Shown here piece by piece: positions 1-11,963 of a stretch of DNA of 64,000 nt; within the stretch, counting starts at the first letter, position 1; each line of letters begins with the position of its first letter. The stretch spans positions 124,001 through 188,000 of the forward strand of contig JADDMT010000050.1 of the NCBI GenBank assembly GCA_021401465.1, in the 5' to 3' direction. The DNA comes from Teratosphaeria epicoccoides (taxonomy: Eukaryota > Ascomycota > Dothideomycetes > Mycosphaerellales > Teratosphaeriaceae). Under the pieces are notes generated by a model. That model ran no database searches and had not been told where the DNA came from. It was given only the letters and a program-made list of their open reading frames with translations. The position numbers were made by a program, and so were the translations under genes.

Positions 1-2010
1 CTGCTTGCGTGCTTGTGCGGTGGGCGGGTCTGGGTGAGAGGCATGAGTGCGCGCAGTGGATTGATTCTTTCTTCTCTTTCCTTATCAGGCGGTCAGGCGG
101 GTAATGGTCGGTAGATTTCGGGATTTCTCTCTATTTTTCTTTTCTCTTTTCCTCTCACAAGGGTTGCTGGTGTTGTGATGAATGCTCCTTGAAATTCTGA
201 AGCCATGATACCGACTACCTACCTGCATGCACGACTTGACTGCCGCGATCGAGCGGCTTGTGTCGCGACTCTTTGGTCGATGATGAGTTTCGATCTGGCT
301 TTACAGGTGCTCTACCACTAGCCTGCTAAAGAAGGGGTTCCTCAGATCGCCAATGCACCTGCCAGGCAGAAGGATCCTGGAACCTGGCTAGCCGCTGCTG
401 CTTCTTGCGCATTTGCGCTCGAGCGTGAGGGCCCGGGGCGATGCCCACGAGGCGAGCGTGGAGGGTCGAGCTGGGGTGATGCATGTTTATGTGGTCCCTG
501 CTGCTGGAATTGAGATCGGGGGGGTTGTGCAAGAATCTTTGCAGCAAGCGCGTTGTGGTGGGAGGGAGGTCGGAGGGAGGTTTGGGGAGGGCGGTAGTGG
601 GAAGTGGATGAGAGTGTGGTAAAGAGTTGGGTGGCGAGAGTTGAAACATCTTGGCTTGTTCCGGGCCAGGAGTCGCAATGCTGGTGCCGGTGTGCTGGGG
701 TGACCTGGCTGTCTGGGCAGATGACGTGTGGGTTCGGTGTGTGTGAGAGTAACTTTTATGAAACCGGTATGCACATACTGCTCTGCACATGTACTACTAT
801 TTGATCCGGATATTTCTATCGGCCGTGAGGAAATTGAAGTACCTGGGTAGGCTCTAGTCTGCAACGGCGATTGTGTGCAGGACGCCTAAGGCGGAAGGAG
901 AATTGCGGTAAGCGAGAGTGGAGCTGCGAGAGCCGAGATTGAGTTCAATGGTCTGGTTTCCCGTGGCGGCGTCGCTTGAGGGGAAGAGGGCGGAATGCAG
1001 TACCTGCGTGTACGGAGGTATAGCGTTGCAGTAGGTTGATTATTGAAATTCTGATAGTAGAACAGGTGCAAGCCGGGAAGATCGGATGCGCGTGTCCACT
1101 GTTTCCATGGGAGGCAGAGAAGGTTATTGATCGACCCATGATTGTGCATGCTGGCCAGTGGGCTGGTCTGTGGGCAGCTTTGGTGTGGCGCGAAGGATTC
1201 AGGCACGGAGGTGTCAGTGGTTAGGGTTGGTGGCCGCGTGCGTTATGTGTGGATGCTAAGATGAGAGTGGGAGAGTGGGAGAGTGGACGATCACAGCATA
1301 TCTGGTCTTTGATGGACAGAGTTTCAGGGTCTGGTGAATTTGGGGAAGCAGGATAGAATCGTACGTAATAAGGACATGCTATCGTTCACACGGGACACGG
1401 ATGTTGAAGGAACGTTGTGGAGATGGAGAAGTGCAGGTCGTAGCGATACGTGTGCGGCAGCGTAGGTATTAGTGTTTGTCCACGTAGATGAGAAGGGGCG
1501 CGATGGGTCGCGCCAAGTAGAGTATCAAGAAGCAGAGAGTTGTGTTTCAGGGTTCTTGGGGCGTCGACGTCAGCAGGAGATTGCACGCTGCATACAGGTA
1601 TGCACTTTACGGGGTGGTGTGCAAGCGACAATGATAACGAGTGGCTGACGCGAATGCGTGGTGGGTTAGTCCTTGGTGTGCTTGTGATTGGACGAGCCGA
1701 GCGGGTGATTATCACATGTATCGTGCCGTAAATGATGATAATCGAGGCCCCCGGGCAGGATCGCGGACCGTGGTGTGTCTGAGAAAGTGTTTCGCATGAT
1801 CCTGGGCAACAGTAGTCGCAAACTATCACGACCGATGAACTGGCAGCCCCGATCCGGCGAGCGCTAATGGGGGAAAGTCTAGTCCGTGCGCGTCTTCGCC
1901 CTCTCACTCGACCCTGACCTTGACGACGACTACTTTGCCTAATTTACGTCGCGTTGCGCAAGTGCTGAGGTGTGCAGAGTTGGAGGAGAGACAAGTGTTG
2001 TGCGAGTGTC

Positions 2011-2047
2011 GTGTGTGTGTGTGTGTGTGTGTCTGTGTGTGTGTGTG
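2011..2047. repeat. GT dinucleotide microsatellite
   Basis: About 18 GT units, interrupted once by a TC at 2032-2033. It lies about 290 bp upstream of the RhoGAP start codon, so probably in its promoter or 5' leader. Alternating purine-pyrimidine DNA of this kind is length-polymorphic in most genomes. Confidence 0.95.
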
Positions 2048-2092
2048 CATTGATATCCTCGAGCATCTGCTACTCGGCTGCGAGTGCGAGAG

Positions 2093-2128
2093 AAGGCGTG
2101 GCAAGGCGTGGCAAGGCGAGGCGAGGCG
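2093..2128. repeat. Short tandem repeat of AAGGCGTGGC-like units
   Basis: Two near-identical 10-bp units (aaggcgtggc) followed by shortened aaggcgaggcgaggcg units. It is a simple-sequence tract just 3' of the GT microsatellite and has no coding potential I can support. Confidence 0.75.
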
Positions 2129-2337
2129 TATGTGGAGGAGCGAGGAGACGGGACGGGAGACGGGATCAGCAGTGAACAGAGGTGAAGGGGGGGTGTAAGG
2201 CTGAGTGCCTGTGGTGCGCATCCGTTGCTGGTGCAGCAACTGAGGCACTCACGCTGTGACGTCTGACGAATGCACATCATTGCAGGACATATACATACAG
2301 TGCCAGTGTCAGGCCGGCGAGACCCAGTATCTCCGCG

Positions 2338-5300
2338 ATGGCGACGATGGCATTGGATTCTCCTGGCTTTCCAGACTCGCCCGGGCTTCAGGACGACGAC
2401 GTGGTGTACCCTTGCAAGGGCTGCGGCGAGGTACTGCTCATCTTCCTATACCAACGGCGGTGCGGAGAGTATGATGGTGCTCGCAAGCTGACGGGCTGCA
2501 TTTGACAGATTCTCGAGGAGGGCAAGGCCTTTGAGCTAGGTGGGTCTACCTGTCACCTATCTTCACTTTGCACACATGCACGCAGCGTGGCTGACATTCC
2601 GTCGCGATCCAGCCGGCAACCGATGGCACATCGACTGCTTCCGATGTAACACGTGCGGGACGCTGCTCGACTCCGACGCCAACCTGCTCCTGCTCGGCGA
2701 CGGCTCGCTGATATGTAACAACTGCACGTACAGCTGCAACGCGTGCGGCAACAAGATCGAGGATCTGGCTATCCTGACGGGTGATCAAGCCTTTTGCGCG
2801 AGCTGCTTCAGGTGTAGGAACTGCAAGAGGAAGATTGAGAACCTGAGATATGCCCGGACTTCGCAGGGCATCTTCTGCATGAGCTGTCACGAGTCGCTCA
2901 TGGCGCGCCGGCGGAAGAAGACAAAAGCTCCACCGCGACAGGCGACAGGAGGCGCTGCCAATGGGGAGAAGGTGGATAAAGCCCTGCCGTCCTTGCCTCC
3001 AGGCGCTGCGACCCCTTCTGCATTCTCGCCAGACGCAGAGACACCGCCTGCAGAAATCTACGCGGAACCACAGGTTGCCAGGTCGCCGAGGCACTCGCTG
3101 CTGAAGGGTCGGCAGGAGCAGTCTCTGAATGACACTCGCAGGGATGTCTCGCCTGTGTTGGACGAGACGCGGAAAGGTGGGTTGCCTTGTGCCATGTGGC
3201 TGAAACCATGACATTTATCTAACGAATTTTGCAGCAGATGGACCTCTGTTGCCTGCGAGTACTTACAATCAATCTGCCGCCCGACGATCGAACATTTCGG
3301 AGGAATCCGAGGACGGCGACGAGTCTCGCGGCTTCTTGCCTATGGCATTCGATCCAACTCCTGTCAGCGCACCACCTCCCCAAGTATCGCGCAAGCAGGT
3401 GCCGCAACCGCAAGATTCATCATCTCCCGAGAACCGACCTCCAAGAGATTACTTTACAGGTGCGAGGCTGCCTGCGAAGGCGCCACAGCATAGAGACACA
3501 TTTCGGGAAGAGCAGCATAGACCGGGATCTTCGCGGTCGGCATCGACAGAGCGCGACCGCGGGCAAGAGAGGGGTGCTCAGGAATCGAAAAGCAGTCCTC
3601 ACATACTGTATCAGGACAAGGCGCGATTACCGAAGAAGCGCGACCCTTCAGGGCCCAACACACCTCAGTCGGCATCCAGAGTGTCTCCCATCAATGATGC
3701 AGATCGCGATGGCAAGCAGCAAAAGCCAAAGCCATCACAGCTGGATACGAGCTCGTACAGTCTGAGCCAAAGCGAGGGGTTCAAGCTGCAAGAGGCCCCG
3801 AAGACAAGGAAGCCTCCACGCGGAAGCCTGAAGGTTGAAACTGAGACAAAGTCCCCGGACTCGCCAATCGAGGCGAAATCAAGAGCCGCGAGCAGGAATG
3901 CGTCCACTTCTCCGGTATCATTAGACTCTCCGGGGTCTGGTGTCAACCCATTCGACGATCCCAGGCGCAACAAGGAGGGCGCACTTCCGACTCTCGTCGC
4001 GCCTGCGCCAATACCACCACGGCATGCAGACAGACCTGTTCGAGGCGACTCGCTTGGCGCTGCTGCGCTCAAGACGAGCAAACCAGCGACACCCGAGCCA
4101 GGTCCAAAGTCACTACGTCCTACCAGCAACGCGCAACTTGCGCCAAGCCACACTCGAGATGTTTCCGTCAACTCTGATCCCTCCTCATTCGCGGACGCAG
4201 CAAGCAGAATCTCGCGTGACAATAGCAGTCTTGCGTCGCCGGCGATTCGAAACAGCTTTGATCAGGTTCCGCCTCGTGCCTCAAGTCGTCCCTCGGCGCC
4301 GAGCAAGTCAGTGGCGAATGGCGACTTCATTGCGCCGAGGGCGCCGCCGCCTCCACCTCCGATCGAGTTCAGGCAGCACAGGAACAACATGTCGATTAGT
4401 ACCATGCAAAGCACCGACGACCGATCCGATGGCCAGCTATCGCCAGCTCTCCAAAGTGCGGGTCTGCCCAAACACAGCATGGATGGCGCATTCTCCATGG
4501 ACGATGAGATGGCCCGCATCATGCTTGGCGACAAGCGCGACAACGACAACATGAGCACCACATCCATGTTGAGGCGCGTCTCCAATGCAGTCAAGCATGG
4601 CAGGAGTTTCAGCGACCGCGTCGGCGACAAGTACAAATCACCGCACAGCAGCTCTGTTGAGATTAGCTCGCCTGTGAACACCACTTCGAGCCCTGCTATT
4701 TCTTCGCCATCGTCGCAAGATCCTCTGGAGCTGCTGCGGTCACACAACCGACGACAGGCCCGCCAGATTGCCGAGCAGCAGGCTGAAATCGATACCATGA
4801 GAGATCAGATTAATAACTCGGCTTATATTAGAGCCGCAACTTCTGAGCTCAATGAGAAGCGCAACACGATCAGCGTGCTGGACACGCAACGCGAAGTCGT
4901 TGTCGCTGAGCTCGAGAGCATGACCGCGCACCTCAAGAAGGCGAAGGACAGCAACCAACCCCTGGATTACAGTACACTGAAGAGTGACATATTGAAGGAC
5001 TTTGGCGATTCTATGCAACGTCTGAAGGATCAGCTCACGAACCAGATAGAGGACTTGATGCACAAACGCAATGAGCTCACGGATGAGATTGGGACGCTGA
5101 TTCAGATGAAGGACAAAGGCTTCCAGGAGTTTGAGTCGCTGCAAGGAAGAAATGCGGAGCTCATTGACATGAACAATCAGCTCGTGCACAACATCCAAGA
5201 GACATACAAGGCCAACCGCGTGCCCAATGGAGCTCCCGCCTCGAATGGGCTAGGCATCTACCACCAACCCATGCTTGAAAACAAGCAGCCTCCGGAGACG

Positions 5301-6398
5301 AGTGTTCGCAATCTCAATCTAGTGAATACGGACTCGTCGATGCCGGACCTGCTGCAGGAGACAGCGGCCGAGCCCGCCACCGTGCTTACCGCCCCACAAG
5401 TCGTCAACATCCGGAAAGGGCAGCCTAAGAAATTCAACTGGCGCAAGGGCGGCGAAAAGATGGCCAAGAACATCACAAAGGGTGTCAAGGGCGCATTTGT
5501 GGGTGAGAGCGGAGGTGTCCGGGGCAAGGAGATCGGAGCTCCTTACACTGACATCGGCGTTCCTTACGACACAACGCGGCAGGCCGTGCTGGGCAGTGAC
5601 GTCAGCAGTCTGGACAGCAAGCAGAAGATCAGTGCCTCTGGTAACGGTAGCGCTGGGTTTGGCTTCTTTGGACAGAAGGGGGGCGGACTCAAAGCTGGTC
5701 AGCTTGGCAATATGAAAAACGGCAGTAATGGCAACTTGGCTGCCGCTGCCGATCCGTCGAGTAAGCACATCTGGGTAGCTGGAAATTGTATCGATGCTAA
5801 CATATGCCCAGACCTCTTCGGCTCTGAGCTCGAACTTCGATGCGCACACGAGAACCGCGTCGTTCCCAGCATTGTCAGCCGCTGCGTAGACGAAGTGGAA
5901 TCACGTGGTATGGACGTGGAAGGCATCTACCGGAAATCCGGCGGCAACACACAAGTCAAAGCCGTGCAAGCCGCCTTTGAAAAGGACGGCAACTACGACA
6001 TCTCAGACCCGGACCTCGACATCCATGCCGTCACTTCCGCTCTGAAACAATACTTCCGTAAGCTCCCCACGCCACTCATCACTTTCGACGTGTACGAGAC
6101 GTTTCTTGAAGCAGGCGCGACGCAGGATAAGGAGAAGCAGGCGTACAATTTGCGGATGGCTGTCGCAGAGCTCCCGGAGCACCATCGGAATTGTCTGGAG
6201 TATTTGGTGCAGCATCTGGCGCGGGTGGTGGCGCATGAGAAGGAGAATCTGATGACGCCGTTGAATTTGGCGGTGGTGTTTGCGCCGACGATTATGAGGC
6301 CGTTGAGTATTGAGAGGGAGATGAGTGATATGCAGGCGCAGAGGACGGCGGTGCAGGCACTGTTGGAGGGACATCGGAGGATCTTCCCGGAGGAGTAG
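2338..6398 (+). CDS. RGA1: Two-LIM RhoGAP protein, Rga1/Rga2 type
   Basis: Predicted GTPase-activating protein for a Rho-family GTPase, by family most likely Cdc42, acting at the cell cortex in polarity. I read five exons: 2338-2430, 2509-2539, 2613-3176, 3238-5760 and 5812-6398, giving 1265 aa with all phases closing. Two LIM zinc fingers lie at about residues 26-135 (Cys-x2-Cys pairs such as CKGC, CNAC and CRNC). A long disordered Ser/Pro-rich stretch follows, then a coiled coil at about 720-885. The C-terminal RhoGAP domain (about 1071-1265) carries the arginine finger in GIYRKSG. Start: MATMALDSPG, the first ATG in frame with LIM1. Lrg1-type proteins have three LIM domains, so two favour Rga1/Rga2. 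The last intron (5761-5811) is a multiple of three without a stop, so a naive ORF reads through it. Confidence 0.9.
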
Positions 6399-6962
6399 AC
6401 GGGACGGCGGGTGATGTTGGCTTTGGAGCTGGGGTTGCCGTGGGTGTTCTTGGATGGGGACAGGACGAGCAGCCCTTTTGGAGTGCTGGTTTGATAGCAC
6501 GAGTCTGAACGGGATTGATAAGCAGCAGTCTTACTTTTGGAAAGGACGTGGAGGATATACCAGGGGCGAATGGTGGTGCTGGTGAATTCAGCGAATTGAG
6601 TGCTTGATTGTTTGTTGATGGAGCGTTCGAGCAAGATTGGACACTGGTCAGGTGACACTCAGGAGCTACAGTTCCATTAGCGACGGAACCCTGACTTTCT
6701 GAAGTTCGCATTCAGCAGCAGCACTTCCATGGGTCTAAATTCTCTGTTTTGCTCTTCCTATAGACCGATGTCGCTCGCATCTGCTCTATCGGGACCATCT
6801 GAGCTTGTGACAAAGGTTCAAGCCTGAGGCTACTGCGGAGTCCCTTGCATGTGAGATGAGCTCCACCTGTTCCTGACCTGCATTCCACAGCATAACAGTC
6901 ACAATCCCCTTGTCCAACACAAGAAAGCCCATATATACACCGCGATTCCTCGCCCGTCTAAA
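6399..6962. other. Intergenic region between RhoGAP and metalloprotease genes
   Basis: Holds the RhoGAP 3' UTR and the promoter of the next same-strand gene. No ORF here resembles a known protein; the minus-strand ORFs overlap the RhoGAP 3' end and are proline/serine-rich shadows. Confidence 0.6.
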
Positions 6963-7850
6963 ATGCCTACACGAACTCCCCCCTACTTCCAAACAGCAAT
7001 ACCCGCCATCTCCAAACCAGAAGACCAACCCTCCCGTCCCACCAGCGCGGACTCCCCTCCCACACCCACCACCACCCTCCCCATCCGCAAACACAAATTC
7101 CCCACGCCCAGACTCCGCCTCCAATTCGAAGACCTCAAGCACCCCGGCACTTCCGTCTTCCTCCGCTCCGTCCACGCATCCTCGGACATCGAACTCCAGA
7201 TCCAAAACGTCCTGAACCTGCTCTACGCCTCCCCCACCGCCTGCCCCCGCCCGGGCTGCCGCTCCATAACTTTCGTCATCGAGGACATGGGCGGCGTGGC
7301 CTATACCACTGGCACAGCGCTCGACAAGGAACACAAAGAGATCCATATGAGTTTATCTTACATCAATGTCCCGAGAGGCGATGCGGCGGCGCGAGAGGAA
7401 TTGCTCGGGGTCGTCTGTCACGAGCTCGTCCACTGCTTCCAATGGAACTCCTCGAACACCGCTCCCGGCGGTCTCATCGAGGGCATTGCAGACTGGGTGC
7501 GTCTGAACGCGGGCTTGCCCGCCAGGCATTGGAAGAAGGAGGCGGACGGGGATTGGGACCAGGGGTATCAGCATACGGGATTCTTTTTGCAGTGGTTGGA
7601 GGGTAAATTCGGAGAGGGGACGGTAAGGAGGATTAATGCAGCGTTGAGGGAGGGGGAGTATGATGAGAAGAGAGTTTTTCGGGGCGCGTGTGCGGGGAGG
7701 GAGGTGGAGGGACTGTGGGAAGAGTATGCGAGGGAGGTGAAGAGGGGGGAGGATGGAGAGGGGGAGGAGGGGACAGCGGTGCGGGAGGCGGTGATTGTGC
7801 CTACGGATACGCCGCCGAGGGTTGAAGGGGAGAAGGTGGGGAGCACGTAG
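6963..7850 (+). CDS. Plant basic secretory protein-like metallopeptidase
   Basis: Single-exon 295-aa protein of the BSP family (peptidases of plants, bacteria and fungi). Visible zinc-site features are HELVHCFQWN at about residues 153-162 (an HExxH motif) and GGLIEGIADWVR about 10 residues later, which in this family supplies the third ligand region. The N-terminal 50 residues are Pro/Thr-rich and the C-terminus is Glu/Gly-rich, both probably disordered. I see no signal peptide from this ATG, which is odd for a family named for secretion, so it may act inside the cell or have an unseen upstream exon. The substrate is unknown; the protease assignment rests on the motif. Confidence 0.85.
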   Translation: MPTRTPPYFQTAIPAISKPEDQPSRPTSADSPPTPTTTLPIRKHKFPTPRLRLQFEDLKHPGTSVFLRSVHASSDIELQIQNVLNLLYASPTACPRPGCRSITFVIEDMGGVAYTTGTALDKEHKEIHMSLSYINVPRGDAAAREELLGVVCHELVHCFQWNSSNTAPGGLIEGIADWVRLNAGLPARHWKKEADGDWDQGYQHTGFFLQWLEGKFGEGTVRRINAALREGEYDEKRVFRGACAGREVEGLWEEYAREVKRGEDGEGEEGTAVREAVIVPTDTPPRVEGEKVGST

Positions 7851-8537
7851 GGATGCGGGATGGCGTTATGAGCATATGTACTTTTATGATGTGACGCATG
7901 TCCGTGTGAATATGTGAGAAATACCCGCTCCTGGGGCCTTTCGATTGGCTAGGTTTGAGTGGCCCGCTGTCATCCACATTGTTTTCTCCTTCATGTACCA
8001 GTAATCGGTGAGGCCCATTGTAACAGACGACCAGCAGATAATTCAGCCCATGGAACACACATCATTTATTGCATCTATCTCGGAATCGGTATCCCTGTAT
8101 GCCAAGACGCACTTTTCCCTCGGCCGTATCTGCTCACCAGCCCAGAACACACGCTCCACGCACGTCAGTGCTCCAGGGCTCCAGACATGCGGACACCCAA
8201 AGGCATCATCTCCGTGCGCTTTTGCTCAAAGATCAAACAAAATAACAAGAATCTAACGCCGTTCGATTGCCTCCAACAACCGCGCAAAGTGGTATATTCG
8301 TTGTCATTCCCCCGCTCGCTCACTCATGTCCCATTCGCACGTTCGCTTACTGTGGTATCGTTTCGGATAAGTAAGACAAAGCACTCATCATCGCAACAGC
8401 AGAGCATTTTGCATATGGGTATTCTTCGGTCGCAACAATCAATGCCGAAAAGAAAAACAAGTAGCAATACTCGAGGCGCCAATCCCGCCCCGTTACTTTT
8501 CATCCCACCTCGATCACCCGCATGAGGCGGCAATGGT
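7851..8537. other. Convergent 3' intergenic region
   Basis: Lies between the 3' ends of the plus-strand metalloprotease gene and the minus-strand KH-protein gene, so it should hold both 3' UTRs and terminators. No supported coding sequence: the plus-strand ORFs have no family character. Confidence 0.6.
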
Positions 8538-11500
8538 TTACGACTGCTGCGGACGCGCGATCGGGGCAGGTAATGTCATCGTCGCAGCATTGGCAGAGTT
8601 GGCGGAGTCAGTGGTAGAGACTGCAGACGCAGGTCTAGATTGACTCGCGCCAGCCATGGCCTGAGCTGGGTCACCATTCAGAGTCCGCAAAGTCGGCACG
8701 CCGTCCATGTCTTTGGCGACACCGTCAAACTTCGGCGTGACATCTCCAGGTAGTGCACCAGACCCGTTCAGCGGACTCCCACCACTCGCGCTAGCAGTCG
8801 TAGGAGTCGACGGCGCCATGCCCAATCCGGGGATTATTGGTTGAGTCAAGGAAGTGCTCGAAGCGTTCCCGTTTGTACCGAATGGAAACTTGTTCTCCCC
8901 AAACACACCACCCAACGAATTCGAGCTCGTGTTTGGTCGACTGCCAGCATTCCCGTTCTGTCCAAAGCCGCTTCCACTGGAGAGACCATTGAAGCTACCC
9001 CAGCCGCTTGCGCCCCCGTGGCCATGTAGGGAAGAGTAGGACGAATCATGTTCCAAATCAATACCGGAGTCGTTCCAAGGGTTGCGGTAACCAGAATCGC
9101 GACTTTCCATGCTGACTAAAGAGGCCTTTGAAGCATTGTTCGAGGCCTGCATGAACAAACTGGAGCCTGGACTGTTGGAACCATTCTTGCGACGGCGCTC
9201 AATGAAAGAACTGAAGCTCGACATGCTGCCCGGCTTCCGCAGACGGTCAAAGATCGAGCGTGACGAGCCTTCCTCCGCGCCGCCAAAAGTTGAGTGAGTC
9301 GGCGATTCCGTCTTAAGAGGAGGCTCTGCTCGCTGCAAAAGCTTCGATTCGAAGAAGGGCATATTGTCCTCGAACGAATCCGACTTTGGCCTAGGGATGG
9401 CGCCCTTGACCTCGTTGACATCCAAGCCTCTGGCGATGAATGGCAGCAGCAAGAAATCGATCGCATCCTTCAAGCCTCCGGCATTATTTCGCGTGTACGA
9501 CAAGACAAGCCTCTCAACCATGCATTGTTTCTCGTCTGCTCTCTCCAGTCGCGGCTCCTGCACAGCGACCTCAACCACGTACTGCTCCTTCAGCTTGGTA
9601 GCATAATCGCCCTTGAATTCCTCACTGGCAAGGTATTCCCGCAGAGCATCGGAAGTTGGAAGTTCGATCTCATGCGTCTCTGGCACCATTCCCAGAAACT
9701 CGTCAACAGCCTGTGGAACCTGATACTCCGGTCCCGACACTGTGACAATATCGCTTGCTTGTTCGGTACCAGGGAACGTGATCTTGCAATTCCACTTCTT
9801 CTCCAACTCCTCGATATCACCCATTCGACGCGCAATCAGCTCGCGATGGTAGAGACGATCGACCGGCACATTCTCGGACACGAACTCCGCATCAACTTTC
9901 TCGACCATGTCCATAATCTCTTGCTTGACAAGTTCCAGATTGTCGGCATTACGGGCTGGAGTCCTGCAGATGACGTTGTCGACCTTGATGTCGTCGTCTT
10001 CCTTGCCCAAGCCACCACGATCCATGGCATTCGAGAACTTAACGAAGACGGAGTACTTTTTCATGATCCTCTGAATGTGTTGGCCGCCGATCCCGATGAT
10101 GCGTTTGTGGTATTGGTCCGGCACGTGGAAAGATATGCTGGCTGGCATCTCCAGCTCAACGAGATCTAGTCCGTTCCTCGTGGCCTCGTACTGTGCGCCT
10201 CGCACATCGATGTAGAAGTTGTACTCGTTGAACCCATCGAACACAATCTGCACATTGGACTGGCTCATGATTTTGTTAATCTTGCCATTCTTCTTACCAG
10301 AAACGAATTCCTTGTGCTCATTGGCAAGCTCGACTTTGACACGCAGAGTGGATTGCGCTTTCTTCACAAATGGCAGGGTGTTGATGATGGACATTGCGGC
10401 CTTCACGCTATCATCGGATCCGTTGATATGGAAATTGAGTTTCTCAAAAGTCAGTTCCGCACCCGAGTTGATGCAAATGTCCGGGAGCATTGCGCGAACA
10501 TCGGAAGGAGCCGGCTGCCGCTGAGCAGGATCCGGATGAGTGACCCACCAGGACGCACTGTAGAACTGACCTGCCAGACCCATAATCTCGCGAACCGTCC
10601 TCTCCACGTTGAGAATATCCGTGGCTTGCACACGAAGCACACCAGAATGGTTTCCTAGTGGAGGCAGCAAGACATAGGATCCATTGGCCTCGATGATCTT
10701 TCGAATCTTGTCAAGCCTCTCGAGCAAGATGTAGTCCACCTTACTTGTCGTGATCTGCACATCCTTAACGAACGTTTTGGTAGCCAGGACCAAGTCGTGT
10801 AGTCGCTTCTTTGCTTGCAGAATGCTGTCCATATTCTCTCCTGTCAAGATGATTTCGTCTCGGCCTCTCAGCGGGACAGACCCTGGTGGCACGTATCCAA
10901 ACACCTGTGGAAACAATGGAGGAAAGTAAATCGCCGTTCCCGTCGCACTCTCGATAGCCTTGATGTTTCGCCTGTGTCGGCCAGAGATCAGACTGTGCAA
11001 AGACAATTCCAAACGTACAGAGTCCACTTGTCGCTGCAGGATCTGGTCGATCATAATCAACAGCCGCGTCTTCGCGTTCTCTGAGCTCTCCAGATCGCCA
11101 TAAACGTGTATTTGCAGCCGCTTGTCCATGCTCTTCTCCATACCGCTTTGAAAGCTCGCTGACTCTGAGTCCTTCCGTCGCGACTTGGCCTCGAGGAGGA
11201 AAATATCAGCTTTCGTCTTGTCCGCAACATCGTCCATATGATTCAGGATATCGGCTCGAGCGCCTTCTTGACCAGGCGGGAAGACAATAGAGCGGTCGAT
11301 GTCGATGGTCTCGCACCTCTGCAACCCCATTTGTCAGCATCTCGTCTACTCATGCTATGACCTACCATCATCTCGTCTTACCAGTGTAATCGGTGTCTCG
11401 TTCAGGACCCTCGCCCTCATCTTATGCACCATCTCCGCATCCCCACTGATACACACATTGGTCACCAACGCCGTCAAAGGTCCCCTCATCTGCATCCCCG

Positions 11501-11963
11501 GCACCTGTTTCGGCTTGCTACTCGTCACTGTCGCGTGTATCCTCTCCCCGCTGCCTTCTGTCATCTGCTTACATAGGCTCCTCAAGTTCTCCACATTTCG
11601 TGTGTGCACAGGCAGCGCATGATTCGGCGTGTCCTCCGTCGCGCCGTCGGGATGAATCCATTTCTGGAAGGCACCAACGGAGCTGTAGAGCACGTCGTCT
11701 TTCTTCTCGGGACCGGGCAGGTTCGAGTTGAAGGGCACGTTGAAGGAGAGGTTGACGAGGTGACCGGGCACAGCTGGGTTTGGATGCAGAGCAGGCGTGG
11801 CCAGCGAGCGTTTGCCGGACTGAACATGCAGCGGAGGCGGCGGAGAGTAGTCCTGCGGGGGTAAAGGAGAGTGCTGCGGCCTGCTCATGCCGAAGCCCAT
11901 CGAGGGCGTCATCTTCTCCCAACCATGGCGAGCCTGGCCTGTAAGGTTGGTGATCTTGTGCAT
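8538..11963 (-). CDS. Multi-KH-domain RNA-binding protein (Bicaudal-C-like)
   Basis: Two exons, 11382-11963 and 8538-11318, with a 63-nt intron (11319-11381) that begins GTAAGA and ends CAG, phase 0; 1120 aa. KH-type repeats fill roughly residues 200-800. GxxG-type loops are visible in ISGRHRRNIKAIE (about 305), VSGKKNGKINKI (about 533) and, most canonically, IGIGGQHIQRIM (about 603). The C-terminal 300 residues are Ser/Asn/Gly-rich and disordered. By family it binds single-stranded RNA and may control mRNA fate; the targets are unknown. The start MHKITNLTGQ is the first ATG of exon 1. The in-frame ATG at 11330 lies inside the intron and is not the start. Vigilin/Scp160 is an alternative relative but has more KH repeats. 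Confidence 0.85.

Larger units (their letters stand above)
1..2337. other. Gene-free upstream region of the LIM-RhoGAP gene
   Basis: No protein family is recognisable in any frame; the short ORFs are low-complexity (Ser, Pro, Thr, His-rich on the minus strand) and look like chance. The stretch is rich in CT/TTTCT tracts near the left end, is GA/TG-rich on the plus strand further in, and holds a GT microsatellite and a GGC/GTGG-type tandem repeat shortly before the start codon. It most likely contains the promoter and a long 5' leader of the downstream gene. The gene to the left lies outside the window. Confidence 0.5.

Noticed and set aside
326..864. Overlapping minus-strand ORFs of 125-154 codons near the left end
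   Set aside because: Low-complexity Pro/Ser/Thr/His composition, overlap of several frames on both strands and no domain; best explained by a GC-skewed upstream region.
9294..10169. Plus-strand 291-codon ORF opposite the KH gene
   Set aside because: Antisense shadow of KH-domain codons; the minus-strand frame has the GxxG motifs.
11319..11330. ATG at 11328-11330 as the start of the KH protein (MGLQRCETID)
   Set aside because: It lies inside a clear intron; joining 11382 to 11318 gives a continuous, phase-matched protein with a longer N-terminal exon.
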